Below are positions 27,930 through 36,728 of a DNA stretch of 64,000 bases, piece by piece. The notes beneath the pieces are model-generated. The model was not told the DNA's origin, did not search any database, and worked only from the letters and a program-made list of their open reading frames with translations. Source of the DNA: Comamonas sp. B21-038 (GTDB lineage: Bacteria > Pseudomonadota > Gammaproteobacteria > Burkholderiales > Burkholderiaceae_C). The DNA lies in NCBI RefSeq assembly GCF_022387135.1, contig NZ_CP092462.1:3906001-3970000 (forward strand), read 5' to 3'. Every line of letters begins with the position of its first letter. Within the stretch, counting starts at the first letter, position 1. The translations under genes were made by a program, and so were the position numbers.

Positions 27930-28264
27930 GCTTCGCGTAAGCCATAGAAAAGCTACGGATATTGCAGCGGTCTGGCGTGGCGCCCAAAGGCGCCTGCCGC
28001 TTGCGCCAGCGCAAATAAATGTCCATCACTGCCTCTGGCTGCACGACATTTCGCCGACGGCTAACGACATTTCAACTATCAATATTGATAGCATCTATCG
28101 CAAACCATCGTTGACCCCGGCGGCCATTTGGCTTTAAGTTCCGGGAAAAGAGCCTGGCCAACAACGATAAACACTCAGGAAAAACAAGGGTTTACCTTAG
28201 AAAAAACCCCTGCCTGATCTCGGTAGGATGGCACTCTTTTTCCCTTCAAGAGAGACAAGCCGTT
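27930..28264. other. Intergenic region before the Bug receptor gene
   Basis: 335 bp without a gene. It holds a GGCGCC-CAAA-GGCGCC hairpin near 27980 without a T-run, a perfect 16-bp palindrome at 28076-28091 (listed separately), and a GGGTTT/AAACCC hairpin around 28190-28207. Promoter elements for the downstream receptor gene must lie here. The palindrome sits about 175 bp before its start codon. Confidence 0.5.
28076..28091. promoter_or_regulatory. Perfect 16-bp palindrome CTATCAATATTGATAG
   Basis: A fully symmetric AT-rich sequence upstream of a solute receptor gene, with no T-run and no gene overlap. It looks like an operator for a dimeric regulator. No regulator gene adjoins the receptor gene, so the binding protein is unknown. 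Confidence 0.45.
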
Positions 28265-29251
28265 ATGAACAAGATGATGCAATGGACTGCGCTGGCCCTG
28301 GCGGCCGCCACCGCGACCGGCGCCTATGCCGACGCCTCCTACCCCAACAAGCCCATCACCATCGTCGTGCCCTTCACGGCAGGCGGCCCCACCGACCGCG
28401 TCGCACGCGATCTGGGCGAAGCACTACGCAAGCCCCTCAATGGCGTGACCGTGGTCATCGACAACGCCGACGGCGCGGGCAGCACCATCGGCATGGCCAA
28501 GGCCGCACGTGCCAAGCCCGACGGCTACACCTTGCTGCTCAACCACATCGGTGTGGCCACCGCCCCTATCCTGTACCGCAAGCTGTCCTTCGATGTGACC
28601 AAGGACTTCGAGTACCTGGGCATCATCAACGACGTGCCGATGACCCTGATCGGCAAGCCCACCTTGGCACCGAACAACTACAAGGAACTGGCTGCCTACC
28701 TGAACAAGGAAAAGGACAAGGTCAACCTGGCCAATGCCGGTATTGGTTCCGCCTCGCACCTGTGCGGCCTGCTGCTGCAAAGCACCCTGAAGATCCCGCT
28801 GACCGCCGTGCCGTACAAGGGCGCCGCACCGGCGATTGCCGACCTGATGGGCAACCAGGTCGATGTGCTGTGCGACCAGACCACGAACACCACCGGCCAG
28901 ATCGAAGGCAAGAAGGTCAAGGCCTATGCCGTGACCACCAGCAAGCGCCTGACCACGCCATCGCTGAAGGACCTGCCGACCCTGCAGGAAGAAGGCCTCA
29001 AGGGCTTTGAAGTGACGATCTGGCACGGCCTGTACGCCCCCAAGGGCACGCCACCCGACATCCTGAAGAAGGTCAACGACGCGCTGAAGGTGGCCTTGAA
29101 GGACCCCGAGTTCATCAAGAAGTCGGAGAACCTGAGCGCCGTCGTGGCCAACGACCAGCGCATCACGCCCGAAGGCCACAAGGCCTTTGTGCAGGCCGAG
29201 ATCGCCAAGTGGACGCCGATCATCAAGGCGGCCGGCACCTTCGCCGACTGA
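28265..29251 (+). CDS. Tripartite tricarboxylate transporter receptor, Bug family
   Basis: A 328-residue periplasmic receptor. Residues 1-22 are a Sec signal (MNKMMQWTALALAAATATGAYA). The mature start SYPNKPITIVVPFTAGGPTD and the later VDVLCDQTTNT and KGLYAPKGTP-type region are typical of Bug proteins, which bind carboxylates and related small acids. No TctA/TctB membrane genes are nearby, so it is an orphan receptor as is common in this family. A terminator follows at 29282. The ligand cannot be predicted. Confidence 0.9.
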   Translation: MNKMMQWTALALAAATATGAYADASYPNKPITIVVPFTAGGPTDRVARDLGEALRKPLNGVTVVIDNADGAGSTIGMAKAARAKPDGYTLLLNHIGVATAPILYRKLSFDVTKDFEYLGIINDVPMTLIGKPTLAPNNYKELAAYLNKEKDKVNLANAGIGSASHLCGLLLQSTLKIPLTAVPYKGAAPAIADLMGNQVDVLCDQTTNTTGQIEGKKVKAYAVTTSKRLTTPSLKDLPTLQEEGLKGFEVTIWHGLYAPKGTPPDILKKVNDALKVALKDPEFIKKSENLSAVVANDQRITPEGHKAFVQAEIAKWTPIIKAAGTFAD

Positions 29252-29281
29252 TCGCGCGACACCTCAGAACCTGTTCAACGC

Positions 29282-29309
29282 AAAAAGACTGCCTCGGCAG
29301 TCTTTTTTT
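29282..29309. terminator. Rho-independent terminator, bidirectional
   Basis: AAAAAGACTGCC and GGCAGTCTTTTT form a 12-bp stem with a TC loop and a T-run on the plus side and an A-run on the other. It lies between the convergent Bug receptor and DUF1840 genes and can stop both transcripts. Confidence 0.9.
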
Positions 29310-29335
29310 CGTTGGATCAGACGCTTGCTGGGCGG

Positions 29336-29671
29336 TCAGCCGCCCCAGACCACATCGGCCTGCTCGGCCGCACTGCGGCGCAGCATCTCGATGAAGGGCA
29401 CCGCCCGCTGCTTGAGGCCGACACTGGCCTTCACATCCTGGCCGTCGGCGTCTTCGGGGTCCTGGTCCAGGTCCTGCGTCTTGGCTGCCTGGGCGCGTTC
29501 GTCTTCGGCAGCCACAGCGGCCTGCAATGCGGCAATCGCTTGGGGAATCTGGTCCGTGGTGATGATGCCGCGTGGCGAGGCGTCCTTGCCGATGATCTGC
29601 AGCACCTTGCGGGCATCAGGCTCCAGCATGATCATGTCTGCAGTGGCCTGTGATTTGAATTTGAATAGCAC
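29336..29671 (-). CDS. DUF1840 family protein
   Basis: A 111-residue cytoplasmic protein starting VLFKFKSQATADMIMLEPDA, the conserved DUF1840 opening, followed by LQIIGKDASPRGIITTDQIP and a Glu/Asp/Ala-rich middle. GTG 29671 is chosen because AAGGAGAGCGCC precedes it; the longer frame to 29728 lies within the upstream gene. It is 10 bp downstream of the cyclopropane fatty acid synthase gene and likely cotranscribed. The function of DUF1840 is unknown. Confidence 0.85.
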   Translation of the reverse strand: MLFKFKSQATADMIMLEPDARKVLQIIGKDASPRGIITTDQIPQAIAALQAAVAAEDERAQAAKTQDLDQDPEDADGQDVKASVGLKQRAVPFIEMLRRSAAEQADVVWGG

Positions 29672-29681
29672 GGCGCTCTCC

Positions 29682-30947
29682 TTATCGATACATATAGTCC
29701 CGGGTGAACGGGTATTGTGATTGTGCACCAGGCATGGTGCCTGTCGTCATCGACCCATCGGGCATGACAGCCAGCATCTGGTGCAGCGCCACCCAGCCAT
29801 GCTCAAACCCCGTGGCGCAGCCGGCCAGGTAGAGGCGGTAGGCGCGCAGGGTCTTGGCGGCCTGCGCGGAGTCGCCCTTTTGCGCGAGGATCGCCAGCGC
29901 CTCGTCCAGCTGCGCCTCCAGGGCATCGGACCAGGCCCACAAGGTCTTGGCGTAATGCGGGCGCAGGTTGTCGGTGTCCACCATCTCCCAGCCCGCGTGG
30001 GCCATCTCTTCGAGCACGGCGCTGACATGGATCAGCTCGCCGCCGGGGAAGATGTATTTCTCGATGAAATCACCCATGCCGGCGCCCAGCTGCTCGTTGT
30101 CGGTGCCGCCAGCGGTGATGCCGTGGTTCATCAGCAGGCCACCGGGTTTGACCAGGCGCTTGAGCACCGTGAAGTACTCGTGCATATGGGCGCGGCCCAC
30201 ATGCTCGAACATGCCAACCGAGGCGAGCTTGTCAAAAGGCTGGTCCACGCGCAGCTGGCGGTAGTCGGTCAGCAGCATCTTGACCCGGCCCTGCAGGCCT
30301 TTTTGTTCGATCAGCTGGTTGACATAGGCATGCTGGTTTTTGGACAAGGTGATGCCGGTGCCCTCGATGCCATAGTGCTCGGCAGCCCACAGCAGCAGGC
30401 CGCCCCAGCCCGCTCCCACATCCAGAAAGCGCTCGCCGGGCTGCAGCCGCAGCTTGCGGCAGATCAGGTCCAGCTTGGCCTCCTGCGCCTGGGCCAGGCT
30501 GTAGTCGGGCTCGGCGTAGTAGGCGCAAGAGTAGACGCGGCGCGGGTCCAGCCACAGCCCATAGAAATCGTCCGAGACGTCGTAGTGGAACTGGATCTGC
30601 TCGGAATCCTTGGTCAAGGTATGGAACGCCGCCGAACGCGAGCGCGCCAACAGCCGGCTCCACCAGGTGGAACGCGCCGCCACCGGGTCCGAGGGCATCA
30701 GCGCCACCGCAGCGGCCATCGCATCGCGCATCGTGCCTTCGATATCCACGTGGCCCTCGACGATGGCCGCACCCACCACCCCGACATCGCCAGCCGCCAG
30801 CGAGGCCAGTGCCGCCGCGTTGTGGCAGCGAATGCGTACCTGCGCCTGGTCCGGCGGACCGATCCATCCGCCCTGCGGCAGGGAGATGGCAACCGACACT
30901 GGCAAACCCGCCAGCTTTTCTTCGAGCTTGGAATGCAGGATATTCAT
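29682..30947 (-). CDS. cfa: Cyclopropane-fatty-acyl-phospholipid synthase
   Basis: A 421-residue SAM-dependent enzyme that methylates the double bonds of unsaturated acyl chains in membrane phospholipids. Visible features are HYDVSDDFYGLWLDP, SCAYY, the SAM loop FLDVGAGWGGLLLWA, GITLSKNQHAYVN and SVGMFEHVG. The C-terminal part HGWVALHQML is typical. ATG 30947 gives the normal N-terminus; the extension to 31001 is not favoured. It is followed by a DUF1840 gene and is divergent from a hypothetical gene at 31073. Confidence 0.92.
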   Translation of the reverse strand: MNILHSKLEEKLAGLPVSVAISLPQGGWIGPPDQAQVRIRCHNAAALASLAAGDVGVVGAAIVEGHVDIEGTMRDAMAAAVALMPSDPVAARSTWWSRLLARSRSAAFHTLTKDSEQIQFHYDVSDDFYGLWLDPRRVYSCAYYAEPDYSLAQAQEAKLDLICRKLRLQPGERFLDVGAGWGGLLLWAAEHYGIEGTGITLSKNQHAYVNQLIEQKGLQGRVKMLLTDYRQLRVDQPFDKLASVGMFEHVGRAHMHEYFTVLKRLVKPGGLLMNHGITAGGTDNEQLGAGMGDFIEKYIFPGGELIHVSAVLEEMAHAGWEMVDTDNLRPHYAKTLWAWSDALEAQLDEALAILAQKGDSAQAAKTLRAYRLYLAGCATGFEHGWVALHQMLAVMPDGSMTTGTMPGAQSQYPFTRDYMYR

Positions 30948-31072
30948 AGCGGTTATTGTGTGGCGCCGGTCCGCAAGGTCAATAGCCGTTGTCTGACACA
31001 CCTACTAACAACATATCTATAGGGATGCCGCCAGCACCTGCGCAGCAGACGCGCTAGCATTGCTCCCTGCCC

Positions 31073-31636
31073 ATGCCCACATCCCCGCCTGTCCCCTCTT
31101 CCGATCGCTTGCAGCCCGCAGCCTGGCTGGATCTGCCTGCTTTGCAGGCCCGCTACCCGAACCAGGACTGGGTGGTGTTGCAGGCCGATCCCGGTGCTTG
31201 CCAGGTGTGGCGTTTGACCGCGCAACAGGCGTCGCCTATCCGACACGATCTGCCGTTGGGCTATGGCCAATTGGCAACACAGTACCTGAGCCGCGCGTCC
31301 GCCGGCGCTGGCCAGGTGGAACAGGTGATCGAGTTGGTGGAAGACCAGATCATGCCGCTGACCCGCAGTTGGCCAGCGCCCGGCCCCCAGCTGGCTTTGC
31401 TGTGCAGCGCGCCGGACATGGCGGCCCTCGCCGCGCAGCTGCCGGATCCGCAAGCCCCGCTGCAGACCACCGACGCTGTCGAGCAGCTCTTCAACCGCTA
31501 TGCCCAGCACATGATGGGCGGCAGCCACGGTGGCCTGCAGCTGACGCCGGCGCAGGCTGCGCTGTTGATTCTGCTGCGCGAATGCCTGCACCACTGGGGC
31601 TGCCAGCAGGTCGCGCTGCGGGCTCAGCACACTTAG
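31073..31636 (+). CDS. Conserved hypothetical protein
   Basis: A 187-residue soluble protein with no signal peptide or membrane span. It starts MPTSPPVPSSDRLQPAAWLD, with VEDQIMPLTRSWPAPGPQL in the middle and a helical C-terminal TPAQAALLILLRECLHHWG. I do not recognise the family. Codon use matches the surrounding GC-rich genes and the frame is intact, so it is likely real. It lies between the divergent cfa gene and a convergent DUF2817 gene whose stop is three bases away. Confidence 0.6.
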   Translation: MPTSPPVPSSDRLQPAAWLDLPALQARYPNQDWVVLQADPGACQVWRLTAQQASPIRHDLPLGYGQLATQYLSRASAGAGQVEQVIELVEDQIMPLTRSWPAPGPQLALLCSAPDMAALAAQLPDPQAPLQTTDAVEQLFNRYAQHMMGGSHGGLQLTPAQAALLILLRECLHHWGCQQVALRAQHT

Positions 31637-31639
31637 AGA

Positions 31640-32749
31640 TCAGCGCGCTTCGCTGCTGAGTCCATCGACGGTCTGGAACAGCGCCTGGCGCGCCTGGCTG
31701 ATGATCTGCGCTTTCCAGGCCACGCTCTCGTCATAGAAGGCTTCGCGCATCTGCTGGTGGATGGCAGCCTGCTGGGCGGCCGGTGCCTCGGGGTGCTGGT
31801 GCAGCCAGTGGTCAGCGCGCAGCGCATCCAAGGTAGCGTGCACCGGCAGCACGCCGTACTCCAATGCCATGCCGGTAAATGTGGCCTGCGGGCATTCTTG
31901 TGCCACGCTGTTCCAGAGCAGGCCGGTCAAAGGCGGCGATGAGGAGCTGCCATCGTCCAGCGACGTGACCGGCGTCGCGCCTGCCCCATCCCACCAGCGG
32001 CGCGCCCGCGCCAGCATGGCCGCATCACCGGGCGGGCCGGTGAAGATGCGCTCGCCATAGCCATTGGGGCCCAGCCCGGTGTGCACATCGATCCAGGCGA
32101 TCTGGCGCGCGGCCTGGCCGTGCTGGCGCAACACCTGGCGCAGGGTCTGGTTGCTCCAGGTCGGCGCCTGGCCGCCAAAGAACACGCCTTGCGGATGGCG
32201 GTACTGGCCCTGGGCCACCGCCGCCTGCCAGGCCTTGAGGCCGTGCGCATCGATGAAGTCCTGCATCGCCTGCTGCACCGCGGCCGTCGGCGGCCACTGG
32301 GCCGGCACGATCACCTCGTGCAACTGGTCATAGGCCGGGTTGCCCGGCAGCGGTTGGGAGAAATCGACAAAGTTGCGGTTCAGGTCCACGTTCTCCTGGG
32401 TCACGCGCCGGCCGTAGGAAAAGCCATGGGGGTTGAGCGCATGCACATAGAGCACGGCCACACCGGCGCTGCGCACCTTGTCCAGCCACCCGGCATCGCG
32501 CAGCGCATAGACCTGCACGCCGCTGCCGCAGTAGCCCTCGATGCCATGGCAGGCGCTGCTGAGGATCAGCAGCTGGTCGGCATCGGCCGCGCCATCCCGG
32601 GCCACATCCATGGCCAGCGCTTCGCCTGCGACCCCGGTCAACGGATGGGGCTGCGACTGCAGCGCCAGGCCAGCGGCGGCGGCGGACTCCAGAAACTGCT
32701 GGCGGGCTTGCGCATAGCTGCGCGAAAAGGCTTGTTCTACAGCGCTCAT
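31640..32749 (-). CDS. DUF2817 family zinc peptidase-like protein (M14-related)
   Basis: A 369-residue protein related to the succinylglutamate desuccinylase/M14 fold. The first metal site is SSACHGIEGYCGSG (His and Glu of HxxE), followed by NPHGFSYGRRVTQENVDLNRNF and IDVHTGLGPNGYGE, which supplies the second His; ALEYGVLPV contains the likely catalytic Glu. The start codon overlaps the stop of the molybdopterin oxidoreductase (ATGA at 32746), so both are translationally coupled. The natural substrate is not known. Confidence 0.85.
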   Translation of the reverse strand: MSAVEQAFSRSYAQARQQFLESAAAAGLALQSQPHPLTGVAGEALAMDVARDGAADADQLLILSSACHGIEGYCGSGVQVYALRDAGWLDKVRSAGVAVLYVHALNPHGFSYGRRVTQENVDLNRNFVDFSQPLPGNPAYDQLHEVIVPAQWPPTAAVQQAMQDFIDAHGLKAWQAAVAQGQYRHPQGVFFGGQAPTWSNQTLRQVLRQHGQAARQIAWIDVHTGLGPNGYGERIFTGPPGDAAMLARARRWWDGAGATPVTSLDDGSSSSPPLTGLLWNSVAQECPQATFTGMALEYGVLPVHATLDALRADHWLHQHPEAPAAQQAAIHQQMREAFYDESVAWKAQIISQARQALFQTVDGLSSEAR

Positions 32750-34839
32750 GCGGCGATACCTCCGTGGCCCATGCCGGCGGTGGCCATGCGCTCGACCTGC
32801 ACCGCACAGTCGTAAAAGGACGGTGCGCGTCCGATATCGGTCAGTTGCTGGTGGGTCAGCTCGTTGACGTTGGTGCCATTGGGCCCATCCTTGCGCCACC
32901 AGATGCCCAGTCCCACGACCACACCCGGCCGGGCACGGCCATTGATGCTGGCATGGCAGACATGCTCGCCCCGGCCGTTGAAGACGCGCACCAGATCGCC
33001 ATCTTCAATCTGGCGGCTTTGCGCATCGCTGGGGTGCATCTCCAGCATCGGGCGCTCTTCGGCACTGCGCAGCTGGCGCACATTGACAAAGGTGGAGTTG
33101 AGAAAGTTGCGCGCCGGTGGCGAGATCATCGCCAGCGGATGGCTGGCCGTCGGCAGCTCATGGTTGGGCAGGTGGTCGGGCAAGGGGTTGATGCCCATGG
33201 CCTCCAGCGCCGCGCTGTGGAACTCGCACTTGCCCGAGGGCGTGGCAAAGCCGCCATTGGCAAACGGGGCGTCGGGCAGGTCCTGCGCGACAAAGCCCTG
33301 CGCCAGCAGCTGCTCGAACGGGATGCGGGTCGGGTCCACCGCCTGGCGGCACAGCTCCTCGTCGCTGTCGGTAAAATGCGGCGCCGCAAAGGCGCTGTCG
33401 TAGCGCGCCATCTGCGCGGCCAGGTCGCGGAAGATCTGCGCATTGCTGCGCGCCTGGCCCAGCGGTGCAATAGCCGGGCGGTTGAGCAGCACATCGGTGT
33501 GGCCGTAGCTGGTGTGGATGTCCCAGTGCTCCAGCTGGCTGGTGGCGGGCAGCACATAGTCGGCATAGTCGGCCGTGTCGGTCATGAAGTGCTCCAGCAC
33601 CACGGTGAACAGGTCCTCGCGGGCAAAGCCCTTGACCACCTTGGCCGAATCGGGGGCTACCGCGACCGGGTTGCTGTTGTAGCAGACCAGGGCGGCAATC
33701 TGCGGGCCGAACCCGGCGCTGGCGGGCTGGAGCAGCGCATCGCCAATCGTGCTCATGTTGACGGTGCGGGGCTGGCGCGCGCCCAGCAGCGCTGGCATTT
33801 GCAGTGCCCCCCGGCGCGCCGGTGCCGATGACGAACTGGACAGCAGCAGGCCGCCAGCGCGGTGGCGCCAGGCGCCGGTGAGTGCGGGCAGGCAGGCGAC
33901 CGCGCGCACGGCATTGCCGCCGCCGCGCACACGCTGCATGCCGTAGTTCAGGCGGATCGCCGCCCGCTCGGTGGTGCCGTAATCGCGCGCCAGGCTGCGG
34001 ATCTGCGCGGCATCGATGCCGCAGACCTGGGCGGCGCGCTCGGGCGACCACTGCAGTGCGCGGGCCTTCAACGCGTCCCAGCCCAAGGTGTGCTGGGCAA
34101 TGTAGTCGTGGTCGAGCCAGTCGTTGCGGATCAGCTCATGCATCAAGGCCAGCGCCAGCGCCGCATCGGTGCCGGGCAGCAGCTGCAGGTGTTCATGGCA
34201 TTTGTCGGCGGTCTCGCTCTTGCGCGGATCGATGCAGACCAGCTTGGCGCCGTTGCGCTTGGCCTCCATCGCATAGCGCCAGAAATGCAAGTTGCTGCCA
34301 ATGCTGTTGCTGCCCCAGATGAGGATCAGCTGGCTCTCGGCAAAAAACTGGACCCGCATGCCCAGCTTGCCGCCATAGGTGTGCAGCAAGGCTTCCGAGC
34401 CCGCGCTGGCGCAGATGGTGCGGTCCAGCAGCGACGCGCCCAGCTGGTGGAAAAAGCGCCGGTCCATGCTCTCGCCCTGCACCAGGCCCATCGTGCCGGC
34501 ATAGCTGTAGGGCAGGATGGCCTGCGGATCGGTCTGCGCAATGCGGTGCAGCCGCTGGCTGATATCGGCCAGCGCCTCGTCCCAGCTCACCGGCTGGAAC
34601 TGGCCGCTGCCCTTGGGGCCGACCCGCTTCATCGGCTGCAGCACCCGGTCCGCATGGTAGCTGCGCTCGGTGTATTTGCTGACCTTGGCGCAGAGCACGC
34701 CGCCGGTGTGCGCATGCAGCGGATTGCCACTGACCTTGGTCGCCACGCCATCGACCACGGTGGTGACCAGTGAGCAGGTATCGGGGCAGTCATGGGGGCA
34801 GGCGCCCAGAACGGTGGTGGCGGCAGCAGTGGTAGTCAT
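32746..34839 (-). CDS. Molybdopterin-dependent oxidoreductase (formate dehydrogenase-like alpha subunit)
   Basis: A protein of about 697 residues in the DMSO reductase superfamily. It begins with CPHDCPDTC and a later GVLCAK, the four Cys for an N-terminal 4Fe-4S cluster, followed by PMKRVGPKGSGQFQPVSWDEAL and the dinucleotide-binding region AESQLILIWGSN. The C-terminal domain has SDAQSRQIEDGDLVRVFNGRG. ATG 34839 is called because it lies closest to the Fe-S motif; ATG 34893 would add a hydrophobic-like leader, and neither has a good ribosome-binding site. No electron-transfer or membrane subunit is adjacent. It overlaps the DUF2817 gene by 4 bp. Confidence 0.85.
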   Translation of the reverse strand: MTTTAAATTVLGACPHDCPDTCSLVTTVVDGVATKVSGNPLHAHTGGVLCAKVSKYTERSYHADRVLQPMKRVGPKGSGQFQPVSWDEALADISQRLHRIAQTDPQAILPYSYAGTMGLVQGESMDRRFFHQLGASLLDRTICASAGSEALLHTYGGKLGMRVQFFAESQLILIWGSNSIGSNLHFWRYAMEAKRNGAKLVCIDPRKSETADKCHEHLQLLPGTDAALALALMHELIRNDWLDHDYIAQHTLGWDALKARALQWSPERAAQVCGIDAAQIRSLARDYGTTERAAIRLNYGMQRVRGGGNAVRAVACLPALTGAWRHRAGGLLLSSSSSAPARRGALQMPALLGARQPRTVNMSTIGDALLQPASAGFGPQIAALVCYNSNPVAVAPDSAKVVKGFAREDLFTVVLEHFMTDTADYADYVLPATSQLEHWDIHTSYGHTDVLLNRPAIAPLGQARSNAQIFRDLAAQMARYDSAFAAPHFTDSDEELCRQAVDPTRIPFEQLLAQGFVAQDLPDAPFANGGFATPSGKCEFHSAALEAMGINPLPDHLPNHELPTASHPLAMISPPARNFLNSTFVNVRQLRSAEERPMLEMHPSDAQSRQIEDGDLVRVFNGRGEHVCHASINGRARPGVVVGLGIWWRKDGPNGTNVNELTHQQLTDIGRAPSFYDCAVQVERMATAGMGHGGIAA

Positions 34840-35098
34840 GGCAAGGGCGGCGCCGAGGCCGGCGCAGAGTCGGGGGAATGGAGTGCTGCACATGGTAGCG
34901 CCAGTTGGCAGGGGCCGGGGTCTCCTGCAGCACGTGGCCGGGCGGGGCCCAGGCCCAGGGTTATTCCCAGGACATTTCAGCGCAGAGGTGTCCTGCTTTG
35001 CTGCACCATAGAGGGCTTGGCACGCCGCGCGCCAACGCCTTGGCCTCTCGCGGCACCGGCCAGACAGATACATCCCCATGTAGCCAACAGGATTTCCC

Positions 35099-36304
35099 AT
35101 GAAGCTGATTGATTCCATCGTGGCCGAAGCGGCCAGCATTGCCCAGATCCGCAAAGACATCCATGCCCACCCGGAGCTGTGCTTCGAGGAAGTGCGCACG
35201 GCCGATCTGGTGGCAGCCAAGCTGACGGAATGGGGCATTCCTATCCACCGCGGCCTGGGCACCACCGGCGTGGTCGGCATCGTGCACGGCAAGGATGGCG
35301 GCGCCAGCGGCCAGGCCGTGGGCCTGCGCGCCGATATCGATGCGCTGCCGATGCAGGAGTCCAACACCTTTGAACACGCCAGCCGCCATGCCGGCAAGAT
35401 GCACGCCTGCGGCCATGACGGCCACACCGCGATGCTGCTGGCCGCAGCCAAGCACTTCTCCAAGTTCCGCGATTTTGACGGCACCGTCTACCTGATCTTC
35501 CAGCCCGCCGAAGAAGGCGGTGGCGGCGCGCGCGAGATGATCAAGGACGGCCTGTTCGAGAAATTCCCGATGCAGGCCGTCTTCGGCATGCACAACTGGC
35601 CCGGCATGGCCGCCGGCAACATGGCCGTCAGCCCCGGCCCGGTGATGGCCTCCAGCAACGACTTCAAGATCACCATCACCGGCAAGGGCGGCCACGGCGC
35701 GATGCCGCACATGGGCAATGATCCGGTGCCCATCGCCTGCCAGATCGTGACGGCCTTCCAGACCATCATCACCCGCAACAAGAAGCCGCTCGATACCGGC
35801 GTGATCTCCGTGACCATGATCCACGGCGGCGAAGCCAACAACGTGATCCCCGACCGCGTGGAGCTGCAAGGCACGGTGCGCACCTTCCGCACCGAAGTGC
35901 TGGACCTGATCGAAGCTCGCATGCGCCAGGTGGCCGAAGGCTGCTGCGCGATGAACAATGCACAGTGCGAGTTCTACTTCAACCGCAACTACCCCGCCAC
36001 CGTCAACAGCGTCCCCGAAGCCGAGTTCGCCCGCCAGGTGATGATCGACATCATCGGCGCCGATAAAGTGAAGGCGCAAGAACCCACGATGGGCGCCGAA
36101 GACTTCTCCTTCATGCTCGAAGCCAAGCCCGGCGCCTACTGCTTCATCGCCAACGGCGAAGGCGACCACCGCGCCATCGGCCACGGCGGCGGCCCCTGCA
36201 CCTTGCACAACCCCAGCTACGACTTCAACGACGACCTGATCCCCCTGGGCGCAACGTACTGGGTGCAACTGGCCACCAAGTGGCTGGCCCAAGCGAAGAA
36301 ATAA
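35099..36304 (+). CDS. M20 family amidohydrolase (hippurate hydrolase-like)
   Basis: A 401-residue cytoplasmic metallohydrolase that cleaves N-acyl amino acids. Motifs include IRKDIHAHPELCFEE, GLRADIDALPMQE, MHACGHDGHTAMLLAAA, FQPAEEGGGGA and the C-terminal MGAEDFSFMLE, together giving the metal-binding Cys/His/Glu set of the M20D group. It is divergent from the molybdopterin oxidoreductase and followed by a clear terminator. Physiological substrate is not determined by sequence. Confidence 0.92.
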   Translation: MKLIDSIVAEAASIAQIRKDIHAHPELCFEEVRTADLVAAKLTEWGIPIHRGLGTTGVVGIVHGKDGGASGQAVGLRADIDALPMQESNTFEHASRHAGKMHACGHDGHTAMLLAAAKHFSKFRDFDGTVYLIFQPAEEGGGGAREMIKDGLFEKFPMQAVFGMHNWPGMAAGNMAVSPGPVMASSNDFKITITGKGGHGAMPHMGNDPVPIACQIVTAFQTIITRNKKPLDTGVISVTMIHGGEANNVIPDRVELQGTVRTFRTEVLDLIEARMRQVAEGCCAMNNAQCEFYFNRNYPATVNSVPEAEFARQVMIDIIGADKVKAQEPTMGAEDFSFMLEAKPGAYCFIANGEGDHRAIGHGGGPCTLHNPSYDFNDDLIPLGATYWVQLATKWLAQAKK

Positions 36305-36328
36305 GAAGCGAAATCAGCAACCCAAGCC

Positions 36329-36359
36329 AAGCGCCCGAGGACAACCCCGGGCGCTTTTT
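36329..36359 (+). terminator. Rho-independent terminator of the amidohydrolase gene
   Basis: AAGCGCCCG and CGGGCGCTT form a 9-bp stem with a loop of about 11 nt, followed by TTTTT. It starts 25 bp after the stop codon. Confidence 0.88.
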
Positions 36360-36469
36360 GCATTGAGAGCAGCGGAAACCACCCCGCCCTATCCACGAAG
36401 GCACCCCCTGCCATCGGTATGCCGGAGCGGGCCCAAGAAGCAAGCGCAATGCCCACCCCACCACCCCAA

Positions 36470-36565
36470 CGCCGAGATAGGGCGTGAGACGAGGCGTCGC
36501 AGGCGCAGACAGTACGCCTGTACGGCAAGCCTGCGCAACGAAGGATCAGGCCCTATATCGGCGCC
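36470..36565. repeat. Stem-loop intergenic repeat, copy 2 (full element)
   Basis: Outer arms CGCCGAGATAGGG (36470-36482) and CCCTATATCGGCG (36551-36563) pair with one mismatch. The interior from 36492 matches copy 3 at 72 of 74 positions and resembles copy 1 at 22063. The interior contains an inner GCAGGC/GCCTGC pairing and a GTAC-GCCT-GTAC core. Confidence 0.75.
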
Positions 36566-36612
36566 CCCGCACGATTAGCAGCCCCCTAACAGCCCATAAA
36601 ACAATCTTAAAA

Positions 36613-36686
36613 AGGCGTCGCAGGCGCAGACAGTACGCTTGTATGGCAAGCCTGCGCAACGAAGGATCAGGCCCTATATCGGCGCC
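36613..36686. repeat. Stem-loop intergenic repeat, copy 3 (left arm missing)
   Basis: A 74-bp near copy of 36492-36565 with two C-to-T differences. The right arm CCCTATATCGGCG is retained, but no matching left arm is present upstream, so this looks like a partial duplication of copy 2. Confidence 0.75.
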
Positions 36687-36728
36687 TCAGCACGACTAAC
36701 GGACCCAACCCCAAAACAGCACAAGACC

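Larger units (their letters stand above)
36305..36728. other. Non-coding region between convergent genes with two stem-loop repeats
   Basis: About 420 bp separating the amidohydrolase and the HAD gene. It contains the terminator at 36329 and two copies of the stem-loop repeat (36470-36565 and 36613-36686), each listed separately. No coding sequence is supported: the short open frames here are made by the repeat itself. Confidence 0.7.

Noticed and set aside
36470..36686. CRISPR array, because of near-identical repeats
   Set aside because: There are only two 74-bp copies, one degraded, without regular spacers or cas genes.
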